Below the pieces are notes generated by a model that made no database searches, was not told the DNA's origin, and saw only the letters and a list, made by a program, of their open reading frames with translations. Below are positions 28,269-36,114 of a stretch of DNA of 64,000 nt, one piece after another; positions within the stretch are counted from its first letter, which is position 1, and each line of letters opens with the position of its first letter. The translations under genes and the position numbers were made by a program. Source of the stretch: Bradyrhizobium lablabi (GTDB lineage Bacteria > Pseudomonadota > Alphaproteobacteria > Rhizobiales > Xanthobacteraceae). The stretch lies in NCBI RefSeq assembly GCF_018131005.1, contig NZ_JAFCJK010000002.1, positions 62,001 to 126,000 on the forward strand. Reading direction: 5' to 3'.

Positions 28269-29222
28269 TCAGACGCCCTTGACTTGGTATGGCAACGGCT
28301 TCCCGGCGAAAAAGGCCTCGAGATTGGCGAGCACACAGTCTTGCATCGCCACATGCGATTCCAGTGTATGGCCGCCGATATGCGGCGATAGCACGACATT
28401 CGGAAGCGCGGTCAGGGCATCAGGCGGATGCGGTTCCTGTGCGAACACGTCGAGGCCGGCCCCCGCAATCGTCTGACCGGCCAGTGCGGCAACCAGCGCC
28501 TTCTCGTCGATCACGGAGCCGCGCGAGACGTTGACGACGAAGCCTTCACCGCCGAGCCGGCGCAGGATGTCGGCGTTCACAGCGTGGTTGGTGTCGGCCC
28601 CGGCGCGCACCGCGACCATCAGCACGCTGCACCAGTCGGCCAGCGCCTCCAGGCTCGGAAAATAGTGATAGGGCACGTCGTGTTTCGTGCGGCTGAAATA
28701 TCCGACCTCGGTCTCGAAAGCAGCCACCCGGGTGGCGATTTTCCGGCCGATCGCGCCCAGCCCATAGACGCCGACCCTGCGGCCACGCATTCCGGCTTGC
28801 GGCCGCATCATCGGCGATGGCTTTGCCCCCGCCCAGTCGCCGCTTCGCACGTAATGGTCGGCCACTGGCAGACGTCGGACCGAGGCTAGCATCAGTGTCA
28901 CCGCGATATCTGCCACCGAAGTCGCGTTCGCGCCTGGACTATGACCGACCGCGATCTTGCGCGCTGCGGCGGCAACAAGGTCGACGCCGTCATAGCCCGT
29001 GCCGTAGCACACGATCGCCCCTAGCTTCGGCAACATATCCATTGCGTCAGCGCCGAGCGGCGTGCCGCCGGCGGTGATCAACGCGCGGACGTCGCCAAGT
29101 TCTGCCACCGCGAACGCGTCGGCCGGCCGTTTGCCGGCAGCGTTCAACAAATCGTAGCGCTCGCCGAAGCGCACCATCTGGGCTTTGGGAAAGCGCGAAT
29201 AGATCAGGACCTTGTGGCGCAT
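28269..29222 (-). CDS. D-2-hydroxyacid dehydrogenase (NAD(P)-dependent, glyoxylate/hydroxypyruvate reductase-like)
   Basis: A 317-residue cytosolic dehydrogenase of the D-isomer-specific 2-hydroxyacid family. The Rossmann motif VGVYGLGAIGRKIA is at about residues 152-165; the catalytic triad is visible as Arg in NVSRGSVID, Glu in DVFAQEPHP and His in LSPHIGGHT. The ATG at 29222 is preceded by AGGAAA. Specificity cannot be read from the sequence; glyoxylate/hydroxypyruvate or phosphoglycerate-like substrates are possible. It is unusual in lying between rplA and rplJ, with a terminator on its upstream side and a ribosomal promoter on its downstream side. Confidence 0.9.
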   Translation of the reverse strand: MRHKVLIYSRFPKAQMVRFGERYDLLNAAGKRPADAFAVAELGDVRALITAGGTPLGADAMDMLPKLGAIVCYGTGYDGVDLVAAAARKIAVGHSPGANATSVADIAVTLMLASVRRLPVADHYVRSGDWAGAKPSPMMRPQAGMRGRRVGVYGLGAIGRKIATRVAAFETEVGYFSRTKHDVPYHYFPSLEALADWCSVLMVAVRAGADTNHAVNADILRRLGGEGFVVNVSRGSVIDEKALVAALAGQTIAGAGLDVFAQEPHPPDALTALPNVVLSPHIGGHTLESHVAMQDCVLANLEAFFAGKPLPYQVKGV

Positions 29223-29261
29223 TCTTGTTGTTTCCTGCGAGAGGCCTCACACAGCAAACAA

Positions 29262-29293
29262 AAGAGCGGAATCGGTTGCCCGATCCCGCTCTT
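29262..29293 (-). terminator. Intrinsic terminator after rplA
   Basis: A 14-bp stem with one mismatch (AAGAGCGGAATCGG, 29262-29275, with CCGATCCCGCTCTT, 29280-29293) and a 4-nt loop. On the minus strand it is followed by TTTTGTTTG. It lies 24 bp beyond the rplA stop and would end the secE-nusG-rplK-rplA transcript before the dehydrogenase gene. Confidence 0.8.
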
Positions 29294-29316
29294 CCTTATT
29301 CATTGCGGCTCAAGCC

Positions 29317-30009
<693 letters not shown>

Positions 30010-30015
30010 GGCCCG

Positions 30016-30444
30016 TTACCCCGCAACTTCCAGACCCATCGACCGGGCGGAGCCCTCGACCATCTTCATGGCCGCTTCGACGGTGTCGCAATTCAGGTCC
30101 TTCATCTTCTTCTCGGCGATCTCGCGCACCTGCGCCTTGGTCACCTTGCCGGCCTTGTCTCGGCCCGGCGCCTTCGAGCCGGACTGGATCTTGGCGGCCT
30201 GCTTGAGGAAGTAGGACATCGGCGGGGTCTTCATCTCGAAGGTGAAGGAACGGTCCGCGTAAATGGTGATGATCACCGGGATCGGGGTGTTCTTCTCTTC
30301 TTTCTGGGTCTGGGCGTTGAACGCCTTGCAGAACTCCATGATGTTGAGGCCGCGCTGACCAAGCGCGGGACCGATCGGAGGCGACGGGTTTGCCGCCCCG
30401 GCCGGGACCTGAAGTTTCAGGTATCCGGTCACTTTCTTTGCCAT
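30016..30444 (-). CDS. rplK: 50S ribosomal protein L11
   Basis: A 142-residue protein of the GTPase-associated centre, also required for RelA activation in other bacteria. N-terminal domain with [20 protein letters not shown] and the RNA-binding C-terminal domain ending [12 protein letters not shown] are intact. It is 128 bp downstream of nusG. Confidence 0.98.
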   Translation of the reverse strand: MAKKVTGYLKLQVPAGAANPSPPIGPALGQRGLNIMEFCKAFNAQTQKEEKNTPIPVIITIYADRSFTFEMKTPPMSYFLKQAAKIQSGSKAPGRDKAGKVTKAQVREIAEKKMKDLNCDTVEAAMKMVEGSARSMGLEVAG

Positions 30445-30572
30445 TGACTACTCCTGTAGTGCCGAGCAATGCCGGCGGTTTCAGGTTCCGTGGTCCGGTC
30501 GAAGGGGTTGGCGACCGCCTCGTTCCTCCCACGGCCTCTATTGACGCGAGGCATATACCCCACGCCGTCCGG

Positions 30573-31106
30573 TCAGACCACCTTTTCGACCTGACCGAAT
30601 TCCAGTTCGACCGGAGTGGCGCGGCCGAAGATCGACACCGCGACCTTCACGCGCGAGCGCGCCTCGTCGATTTCTTCCACCACACCAGAGAACGAAGCGA
30701 ATGGGCCGTCGGCCACGCGCACGTTCTCGCCGATCTCGAACGACACCGACGCCTTCGGTCGCTCCACGCCCTCCTGCACCTGATGCAGGATGTGCATCGC
30801 TTCGGCCTCCGAGATCGGCATCGGCTTGTTTTCCGCGCCGAGGAAGCCGGTCACCTTCGGGGTGTTCTTGATCAGATGAAACGCCTCGTCAGTCAGTTTC
30901 ATCTTCACCAGCACGTAACCGGGGAAGAACTTGCGTTCGGCGTCGATCTTGCGGCCGCGGCGCACCTCAGTGACCTTCTCGGTCGGCACCAGCACCTGCT
31001 CGAACAGTTCTTCCAGCCCACGCTGCTTCGCCTGCTCGCGGATCGACTCCGCGACCTTCTTCTCGAAGTTCGAATAGGCGTGAACGATGTACCAGCGCTT
31101 GTCCAT
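30573..31106 (-). CDS. nusG: Transcription termination/antitermination factor NusG
   Basis: NusG binds RNA polymerase through its N-terminal domain and Rho or S10 through its KOW domain. The 177-residue reading from the ATG at 31106 (MDKRWYIVHAYSNFEKKVAE) fits the family; an ATG at 31127, sharing one base with the secE stop, would add seven residues. I prefer 31106 because GCGGAAC lies upstream at suitable distance. The C-terminal KOW region has VRVADGPFASFSGVVEEID. Confidence 0.95.
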   Translation of the reverse strand: MDKRWYIVHAYSNFEKKVAESIREQAKQRGLEELFEQVLVPTEKVTEVRRGRKIDAERKFFPGYVLVKMKLTDEAFHLIKNTPKVTGFLGAENKPMPISEAEAMHILHQVQEGVERPKASVSFEIGENVRVADGPFASFSGVVEEIDEARSRVKVAVSIFGRATPVELEFGQVEKVV

Positions 31107-31126
31107 CAATTGAGTTCCGCTGTTCA

Positions 31127-31318
31127 TCAGTGGATGCCCAGTATCAGGGTGACCAGGTAGCGGATGACTTGATCCGCGGCGAAAAAGAATATCGAGGCCA
31201 GCGCCACCATCACGAACACCATGATGGTGGTGATGGTCGTCTCGCGCCGCGTCGGCCAGGTGACCTTGGCGGTCTCCGAGCGCACTTCCTGCAGGAATTT
31301 GAACGGGCTGAAAGCCAT
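31127..31318 (-). CDS. secE: Preprotein translocase subunit SecE
   Basis: A 63-residue single-span form of the SecYEG clamp subunit. An amphipathic stretch FKFLQEVRSETAKVTWPTRR precedes one membrane helix (about residues 28-60). The ATG at 31318 gives the family-like N-terminus MAFSPFKFLQEV; a GTG 24 bp upstream is an alternative. It is the first gene of the secE-nusG-rplKA transcript. Confidence 0.95.
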   Translation of the reverse strand: MAFSPFKFLQEVRSETAKVTWPTRRETTITTIMVFVMVALASIFFFAADQVIRYLVTLILGIH

Positions 31319-31656
31319 TCTTCTCAAGTCCACGTCCGTCACAGGACGATTTGCAAAAGCTTCGGGGAATCCGAACAGCCGACCTCTGGGACCCAGCCCT
31401 CGTTTGAAGGTTGAGCCGATAAACGAGCTCGATTGTTCGGGGAATTTAAAGCCGCGCCGGATATCCGCGATCCAAGCGGGCCGGCAGCGAGTGGCGGCTA
31501 TCTACTGCGGGACCGGCCAAACGTCAAGGTCGGTCGAGGCCGCATCCAGGCCTGCCCGCTCCGGGCCGGGTCGTACAGGCTCCGTCAAATCAAGGGCCTA
31601 GCCGGGCCGGAAACCAGGGGAGCCACGACTGCCCGGGTCCTTCCGCCGCAGCCACC
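31319..31656. other. Intergenic region upstream of secE
   Basis: A 338-base interval with a good secE promoter and no ORF that looks real. I looked for a tRNA-Trp gene here, because one precedes secE in many Alphaproteobacteria, and found none. Confidence 0.5.
31499..31527 (-). promoter_or_regulatory. Putative secE-nusG-rplKA promoter
   Basis: CTTGACG with TTGACG at 31522-31527 (minus strand), a 17-bp spacer, and TAGATA at 31499-31504. Good match to the housekeeping consensus. The implied leader before secE is about 175 nt. Confidence 0.65.
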
Positions 31657-33270
31657 TTACCCGGCAAACCGGTTCTGGATCGCCTGGTCGAGCGTGTCGC
31701 TGCCGGCAAAGCGCTGCCTAAGCTCGCGCTTCAGCAGCTTGCCGCTCGGGTTCTTCGGCAGGCTGTCGATGAAGATGACGCGCTTCGGCACCTTGAAATG
31801 CGCCATTCCCGCTTCGCAGTGCTTGATAACGGCGTCAGCCTCGAGCGTCTCTCCGGCCTTGACCACCACGATCGCAGTGACCGCCTCGATCCAGCGCGGG
31901 TGCGGCAGACCGACCACCGCCACCTCCGACACGGCCGGCAGCCGGTAGATCATCTCCTCGACCTCGCGGCTAGCGACATTCTCGCCGCCACTCTTGATCA
32001 TGTCCTTCACGCGGTCGACGACCGTGATGTAGCCGTCTGCGTCGACGGTGGCGAGATCGCCGCTGTGGAACCAGCCGCCGGCGAAGGCCGCGGCGGTCTT
32101 GACCGGATCGTGGTAGTAGCCGGAGAGCAGGTGCGGCGAACGGTGCACGATCTCACCCACCTCGCCCACCCCGACGTCCTGCATCTCCGCGTCGACGACG
32201 CGCGTCTCGACATTGATCGCCGGTTTGCCGGCCGAGCCCGCCCTGGGCAGTTGATCCTCCGGTGTCAGCACGGTTGCAAGCGGCGCGATCTCGGTCTGAC
32301 CATAGAAGTTCCAGAACCTGACATTCGGCAACCGGCGCTGCAGTTCGAGCAGCACCTCGACAGGCATAATCGACGCGCCGTAATAGCCCTTGCGCAAGGT
32401 CGACAGATCGGTGCGATCGAAGGCAGGCGAGCGCAGCATCGCGATCCAGATCGTCGGCGGCGCAAAGAAAGCTTTGATCCCGTGCGCCGCGATCAGTGAC
32501 AGGATGTTGTCGGGCACCGGCTTGCCGGTGATCAGGCTGGTGGCGCCAAGATAGATTGCTGGCCCGAGAAAGACGTCGAGCTGCGCACAATGATAGAGCG
32601 GCAGCGCATGCAGGACTGTGTCCTCCGTCGCCATGCCGCCATCGATGATGCAGCTGACATACTGCCACATGACGGCTTCATGGGTCAGAATCGCGCCCTT
32701 GGGCAGCGATTCCGTGCCGCTGGTGTAGATGATCTGCGCAGGGTCGCGGCTGTCGACCGACGTCTCGGGCGCCGAGGCGTCGCTGTGCAGCAGCTCGTCG
32801 AAAGTCATGACGCCATCAGGCGCTGCGGCCGGATCTTCGCCGGGAAACCAAATCAAGGTTTCGACAGCCGAGCCTTTGGCGGTCGCGGCGCGCGCCTGCT
32901 CTACGAAATCACGGCCCACCGCGAGCAGCCTCGCCCCCGAATTGACGAGGATGAAATTGATCTCGTCCGGGTTCAGCATGAAGTTGATCGGCACCAGGAT
33001 CGCGCCGATCCGCGCGACGGCGAAGCGCAGGGCCGCGAAGGCGTGCGAATTGCGCGACAGCACGGCGACGCGATCGCCTTTCTGGATGCCGTGACCAAGC
33101 AATCCGCGCGCAAGCCGATTGCAGACCGCATCCATCTCCGCGAACGTCCAGCTTACCTCGCCGCAGATCAGCGCGGTCTTTTGCGGATAGCGGCGAGCGG
33201 AGCGGCGTAACAGATCGCCGATGCTATGCTCCCGTGCGCGTTGGATCGTCGCCCCGATATCTCCCGTCAT
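31657..33270 (-). CDS. AMP-dependent acyl-CoA synthetase/ligase
   Basis: A 537-residue cytosolic enzyme of the ANL superfamily that activates a carboxylic acid to its CoA thioester through an acyl-adenylate. The P-loop is IIYTSGTESLPKGAILTH (Thr-Glu-Ser replaces the usual Thr-Thr-Gly), followed by NFYGQTEIAP, FHSGDLATVDADGYI and VDRVKDMIKSGGENV. The C-terminal catalytic lysine is in LPKNPSGKLLKREL. Substrate class (medium/long-chain or aromatic acid) is not resolved. It lies 51 bp downstream of the GntR regulator on the same strand, and a binding-protein gene is divergent, suggesting uptake and activation of an acid under GntR control. Confidence 0.92.
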   Translation of the reverse strand: MTGDIGATIQRAREHSIGDLLRRSARRYPQKTALICGEVSWTFAEMDAVCNRLARGLLGHGIQKGDRVAVLSRNSHAFAALRFAVARIGAILVPINFMLNPDEINFILVNSGARLLAVGRDFVEQARAATAKGSAVETLIWFPGEDPAAAPDGVMTFDELLHSDASAPETSVDSRDPAQIIYTSGTESLPKGAILTHEAVMWQYVSCIIDGGMATEDTVLHALPLYHCAQLDVFLGPAIYLGATSLITGKPVPDNILSLIAAHGIKAFFAPPTIWIAMLRSPAFDRTDLSTLRKGYYGASIMPVEVLLELQRRLPNVRFWNFYGQTEIAPLATVLTPEDQLPRAGSAGKPAINVETRVVDAEMQDVGVGEVGEIVHRSPHLLSGYYHDPVKTAAAFAGGWFHSGDLATVDADGYITVVDRVKDMIKSGGENVASREVEEMIYRLPAVSEVAVVGLPHPRWIEAVTAIVVVKAGETLEADAVIKHCEAGMAHFKVPKRVIFIDSLPKNPSGKLLKRELRQRFAGSDTLDQAIQNRFAG

Positions 33271-33321
33271 TGTCCCTCCCCAATCATGTCATTGTCGTTG
33301 TTGTCGCATCAGGCGGGGGAG

Positions 33322-34089
33322 CTACCGTCGCCGCGCCGCATGAGCGTGTTCCATGTACATGTGCTCGACCGAGCGATCGAGCGAGGCGATTTTCTCGAAG
33401 CCGCGCCGCCAATCCTGCAGATGTCGTCGCGTCCAGAGCGCGCCTGCCTCCTTGTCGCGACGCTTGATGGCGTCGAGCAAATGGCGGTGCGCCTCGACGA
33501 GGCGCGCACCGCCTTCAGCGATACGACCGACGATCATCTCGGTGGTCGGGAAAAACAATTGCGCGGCGGGCTCGCGGGCGAGCTGCAGCACGCGATTCTG
33601 CGAAGCCTTGGCGATCAGCACGTGGAATTCGGCGTCGAGCTCGGCGAGTGCCGCGGGATCGGCGACCACTTTCTCGCTGCGTTCGAGATTGTCGGCAAGC
33701 TCGGCCACATTTGCGTCGGTCGCGCGCTCCACCGCACCCTGGATGCTCGCCGCCTCCAGCGTCATCGACGCTTCGAACAGTTCGCGGAAGGTGACCTCGT
33801 GCAGCACCAGCGCACGCGACAGCCTGGTGGCGAGCTTGTTGTAGCGTGGCAGGCAGGCGTGAAGCCGTCGGCTCGAGTCGCGCTGGATCAGGCCGCCCTC
33901 CTCGAGCACGCGGATGCCTTCGCGGACGGTCGAACGGTTCACCCCGAACTGCTGCACGAGCTCTTGCTCGGTGCCGATCGGCTCTCCGGGCTTGATCCGG
34001 CCGTTGACGATTTCCCGCTCGATCGCGTCCGCGACCTTCTGGTAGGCCGGCGCGACGTCGATGCGTCGAAAGAATGGCGCGGTAGGCAC
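33322..34089 (-). CDS. GntR family transcriptional regulator, FadR/FCD subfamily
   Basis: A 255-residue regulator. The winged helix-turn-helix is at about residues 18-75 (IEREIVNGRIKPGEPIGTEQ, then VNRSTVREGIRVLEEGGLI) and the all-helical FCD ligand domain follows, with LDAEFHVLIAKAS and the histidines in VEAHRHLLDAIKRRD. I choose the GTG at 34089 because GAGAGG lies 4-5 nt upstream and the frame above it is not family-like. Two palindromes in the divergent intergenic region fit FadR-type operators. It probably controls the acyl-CoA synthetase and the divergent binding-protein gene, with an acid or acyl-CoA as effector (inference). Confidence 0.92.
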   Translation of the reverse strand: MPTAPFFRRIDVAPAYQKVADAIEREIVNGRIKPGEPIGTEQELVQQFGVNRSTVREGIRVLEEGGLIQRDSSRRLHACLPRYNKLATRLSRALVLHEVTFRELFEASMTLEAASIQGAVERATDANVAELADNLERSEKVVADPAALAELDAEFHVLIAKASQNRVLQLAREPAAQLFFPTTEMIVGRIAEGGARLVEAHRHLLDAIKRRDKEAGALWTRRHLQDWRRGFEKIASLDRSVEHMYMEHAHAARRR

Positions 34090-34109
34090 GTGACCTCTCG
34101 GATTGGCGA

Positions 34110-34120
34110 TTGTCGGACAA
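34110..34120. promoter_or_regulatory. Putative GntR/FadR-type operator 1
   Basis: Perfect palindrome TTGTCGGACAA, 21 bp upstream of the regulator's GTG start. It fits the FadR-subfamily consensus TNGTNNNACNA. An identical copy lies at 34221-34231 in front of the divergent gene. Confidence 0.7.
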
Positions 34121-34220
34121 AAAATAGTTTGGTGTCTGTGAGGCGTCAATTTGCTGTCGCTTGTGCCAAATGTCGCAGCCTGCCGAGACAAATTGACTCC
34201 CGGTCGAGCCAATTCTAGCT

Positions 34221-34231
34221 TTGTCGGACAA
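34221..34231. promoter_or_regulatory. Putative GntR/FadR-type operator 2
   Basis: Second identical copy of TTGTCGGACAA, 34 bp upstream of the binding-protein ATG and 111 bp from the first copy (start to start). One site near each divergent gene suggests autoregulation and control of both transcripts. Confidence 0.7.
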
Positions 34232-34264
34232 ATCCAGAATAAGAACGAGGGGAGGCACCGCGCC

Positions 34265-35470
34265 ATGAGGGCGATCTTCAAGACGATAGCTGCGGGCGGA
34301 TTGTTTTCGGCGGCACTGGCGGGACCCGCGCTCGCGCAACAAACCGCACTCAAGATCGGCGTCCTCAGCGACTTCCAGTCGGTCTATGCCGACATCGGCG
34401 GCATGGGCAATGTCGAAGCGACCAAGATGGCAATCGAGGAGTTCGGCGGCACCATGTTCGGCAAGCCGATCGAGCTCGTCACCGCCGACGTGCTCAACAA
34501 GGCCGACATCGCCGCCACCATCGCACGCAAATGGTACGAGGCAGAGAACGTCGACATGATCATCGACATGCCGACCTCGGCGACCGCGCTCGCCGGCATG
34601 GAGATGTCGAAGCAATTCGAGAAGATCATGATCGTGACGGATGCGGCGAGTTCCGACATCACGGGGAAATCCTGTTCGCCCTACACCGTGCACTGGACCT
34701 ACGACACCTACGCCAACGCGCACACCGTCGGCAGCGCGATCGTGAAGAACGGCGGCGATTCCTGGTTCTTCATCACCGCGGACTACCTGTTCGGCCATTC
34801 GATCGAGCGTGACACCGGTGATGTGGTCCGCGCTGCCGGCGGCAAGGTGATCGGCAGCGCCCGCCACCCGCTCAACACACCTGACTTCTCGTCCTTCCTG
34901 CTGCAGGCGCAGGCCTCGAAAGCCAAGATCATCGGCATGGCCAATGGCGGCGCCGACACTATCAACACCATCAAGCAGGCGTCCGAATTCGGCATCGTCG
35001 CGGGCGGGCAGAACCTCGCGGGCATCGTGATGTTCATCTCCGACATCCACAGCCTTGGGCTGAAGCTCGCGCAGGGCCTGATCATCACCGAGGCCTATTA
35101 CTGGGATCTCAACGACCGCACCCGCGCGTTTGGCAAGCGCTTCTTCGAGCGCATGAAGCGGATGCCGACCATGAACCAGGCGGCGACCTACAGCGCCACG
35201 CTGCACTACCTCAACGCGGTGAAGGCTGCCGGCACCAAGGAAACCAAGACAGTGCTCGCCAAGATGCGGGAGACCCCGGTCCGCGACGCCTTCACCGACA
35301 ACGGCATGTTGCGTGAGGACGGCCGCATGGTGCACTCGATGTTCCTGTTCGAGGTCAAGAAGCCCGAGGAATCGAAGGCGCCGTGGGATTACTACAAGGT
35401 GCTTGCCGAAGTGCCGGGCGATCAGGCGTTCCGCCCGTTGAAGGATGGCGGGTGCCCGCTGATCAAGTGA
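34265..35470 (+). CDS. ABC transporter substrate-binding protein (LivK/Peripla_BP_6 type)
   Basis: A 401-residue periplasmic solute-binding protein. The ATG at 34265 is followed by a Sec signal peptide ending ALAGPALAQQ (cleavage near residue 24) and then the type I binding-protein fold starting LKIGVLSDFQSVYADIGG; an open frame extends upstream but has no signal-like start, and GGGGAGG lies about 12 nt before the chosen ATG. The fold is that of branched-chain amino acid, amide and aromatic-acid binding proteins. No permease or ATPase gene follows; the locus ends at a tRNA fragment 65 bp downstream. Linked to a GntR regulator and an acyl-CoA synthetase, so an organic acid ligand is likely. 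Confidence 0.92.
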   Translation: MRAIFKTIAAGGLFSAALAGPALAQQTALKIGVLSDFQSVYADIGGMGNVEATKMAIEEFGGTMFGKPIELVTADVLNKADIAATIARKWYEAENVDMIIDMPTSATALAGMEMSKQFEKIMIVTDAASSDITGKSCSPYTVHWTYDTYANAHTVGSAIVKNGGDSWFFITADYLFGHSIERDTGDVVRAAGGKVIGSARHPLNTPDFSSFLLQAQASKAKIIGMANGGADTINTIKQASEFGIVAGGQNLAGIVMFISDIHSLGLKLAQGLIITEAYYWDLNDRTRAFGKRFFERMKRMPTMNQAATYSATLHYLNAVKAAGTKETKTVLAKMRETPVRDAFTDNGMLREDGRMVHSMFLFEVKKPEESKAPWDYYKVLAEVPGDQAFRPLKDGGCPLIK

Positions 35471-35535
35471 GCGAAGACGTCCGTGGCCGGGGCTCAAGGC
35501 CCTCTGCCAACGCATTCAAATTGTTCGGTAAAATC

Positions 35536-35582
35536 TGGCGGGAGTGGCATGGCTCGAACCTGCGACCCCCGGTTTTGGAGAC
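35536..35582 (-). pseudogene. 3' half of a tRNA-Trp gene (candidate att remnant)
   Basis: Read on the minus strand, the sequence contains the tRNA-Trp anticodon loop CTCCAAA followed by ACCGG, a variable region, the T-arm with GCAGGTTCGAGC, an acceptor strand and an encoded CCA at 35536-35538. The 5' half (acceptor 5' strand, D arm) is missing: similarity stops at the 5' side of the anticodon loop. One T-stem pair is mismatched. Such tRNA 3' fragments are typical of the boundary left by integrases that use tRNA genes as attachment sites. Confidence 0.7.
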
Positions 35583-35712
35583 GGGGGTCGGCCCGCGCGG
35601 GAGGCCAAGCGCATCGCAGGCCGCATCCTGAATGGCGGTGATTTGGTCGAGGATTTGCGGCGTCATCTTGACGTCGCGCAAGCCGCGCTCGCGGGAAATA
35701 TCGAAGTGAAAA

Positions 35713-35961
35713 TTATTCTGATTTCTCTTCGCCGGCGTCACTAGGCCGTTGTGGTGCGCCTGACGCTGCGCTTTCGCAGATTCGCCGGATCGTGATGCGG
35801 ACGTCGCCGCCGTCCTCACCGACGTGGGATTGCGGGGCGCGGCCCCACCCGCGATCCAGCAGGATGTTGGCGGCCTGTATCCGCGCGGCGTCTGAGTGCT
35901 CGGGCTGCCGCATGATCGACGCCAGAACGCGAATGCTTTCGGCGGTGTATGACCGGCACAC
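35713..35961 (-). CDS. Phage-like small conserved protein, probably 5'-truncated or decayed
   Basis: An 82-residue frame from a GTG at 35961. The core YTAESIRVLASIMRQPE followed by AARIQAANILLDRGWGRAPQ resembles small proteins found in alphaproteobacterial prophages near terminase or portal genes, as I recall the family; function unknown. The same frame continues upstream to about 36045 with a family-like stretch (KRGAGRCPPPDIRS) but without an ATG, so the true start may be lost. It lies 131 bp from the tRNA-Trp fragment on the same strand, supporting a decayed integrated element. Confidence 0.5.
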   Translation of the reverse strand: MCRSYTAESIRVLASIMRQPEHSDAARIQAANILLDRGWGRAPQSHVGEDGGDVRITIRRICESAASGAPQRPSDAGEEKSE

Positions 35962-36114
35962 TGACCGTATGTCCGGGGGCGGGCATCGGCCTGCCCCCCG
36001 TTTGACACCTAGGCGGGCTTTTGCAACCTGACACGGGCCGTTAATTCACCAACAGCGGACTTGAGATAGACCCGTCGATGTACACAGCCGACGTGAACGC
36101 GCGGGCTGCCGAAT

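Noticed and set aside
31319..31656. Intact tRNA-Trp gene upstream of secE
   Set aside because: Looked for because of the common gene order; no anticodon arm or T-loop sequence is present in this interval.
35463..36008. A 181-residue minus-strand frame across the tRNA fragment
   Set aside because: It runs through tRNA-like sequence and out of frame over the phage-like gene; no ribosome binding site or motif supports it.
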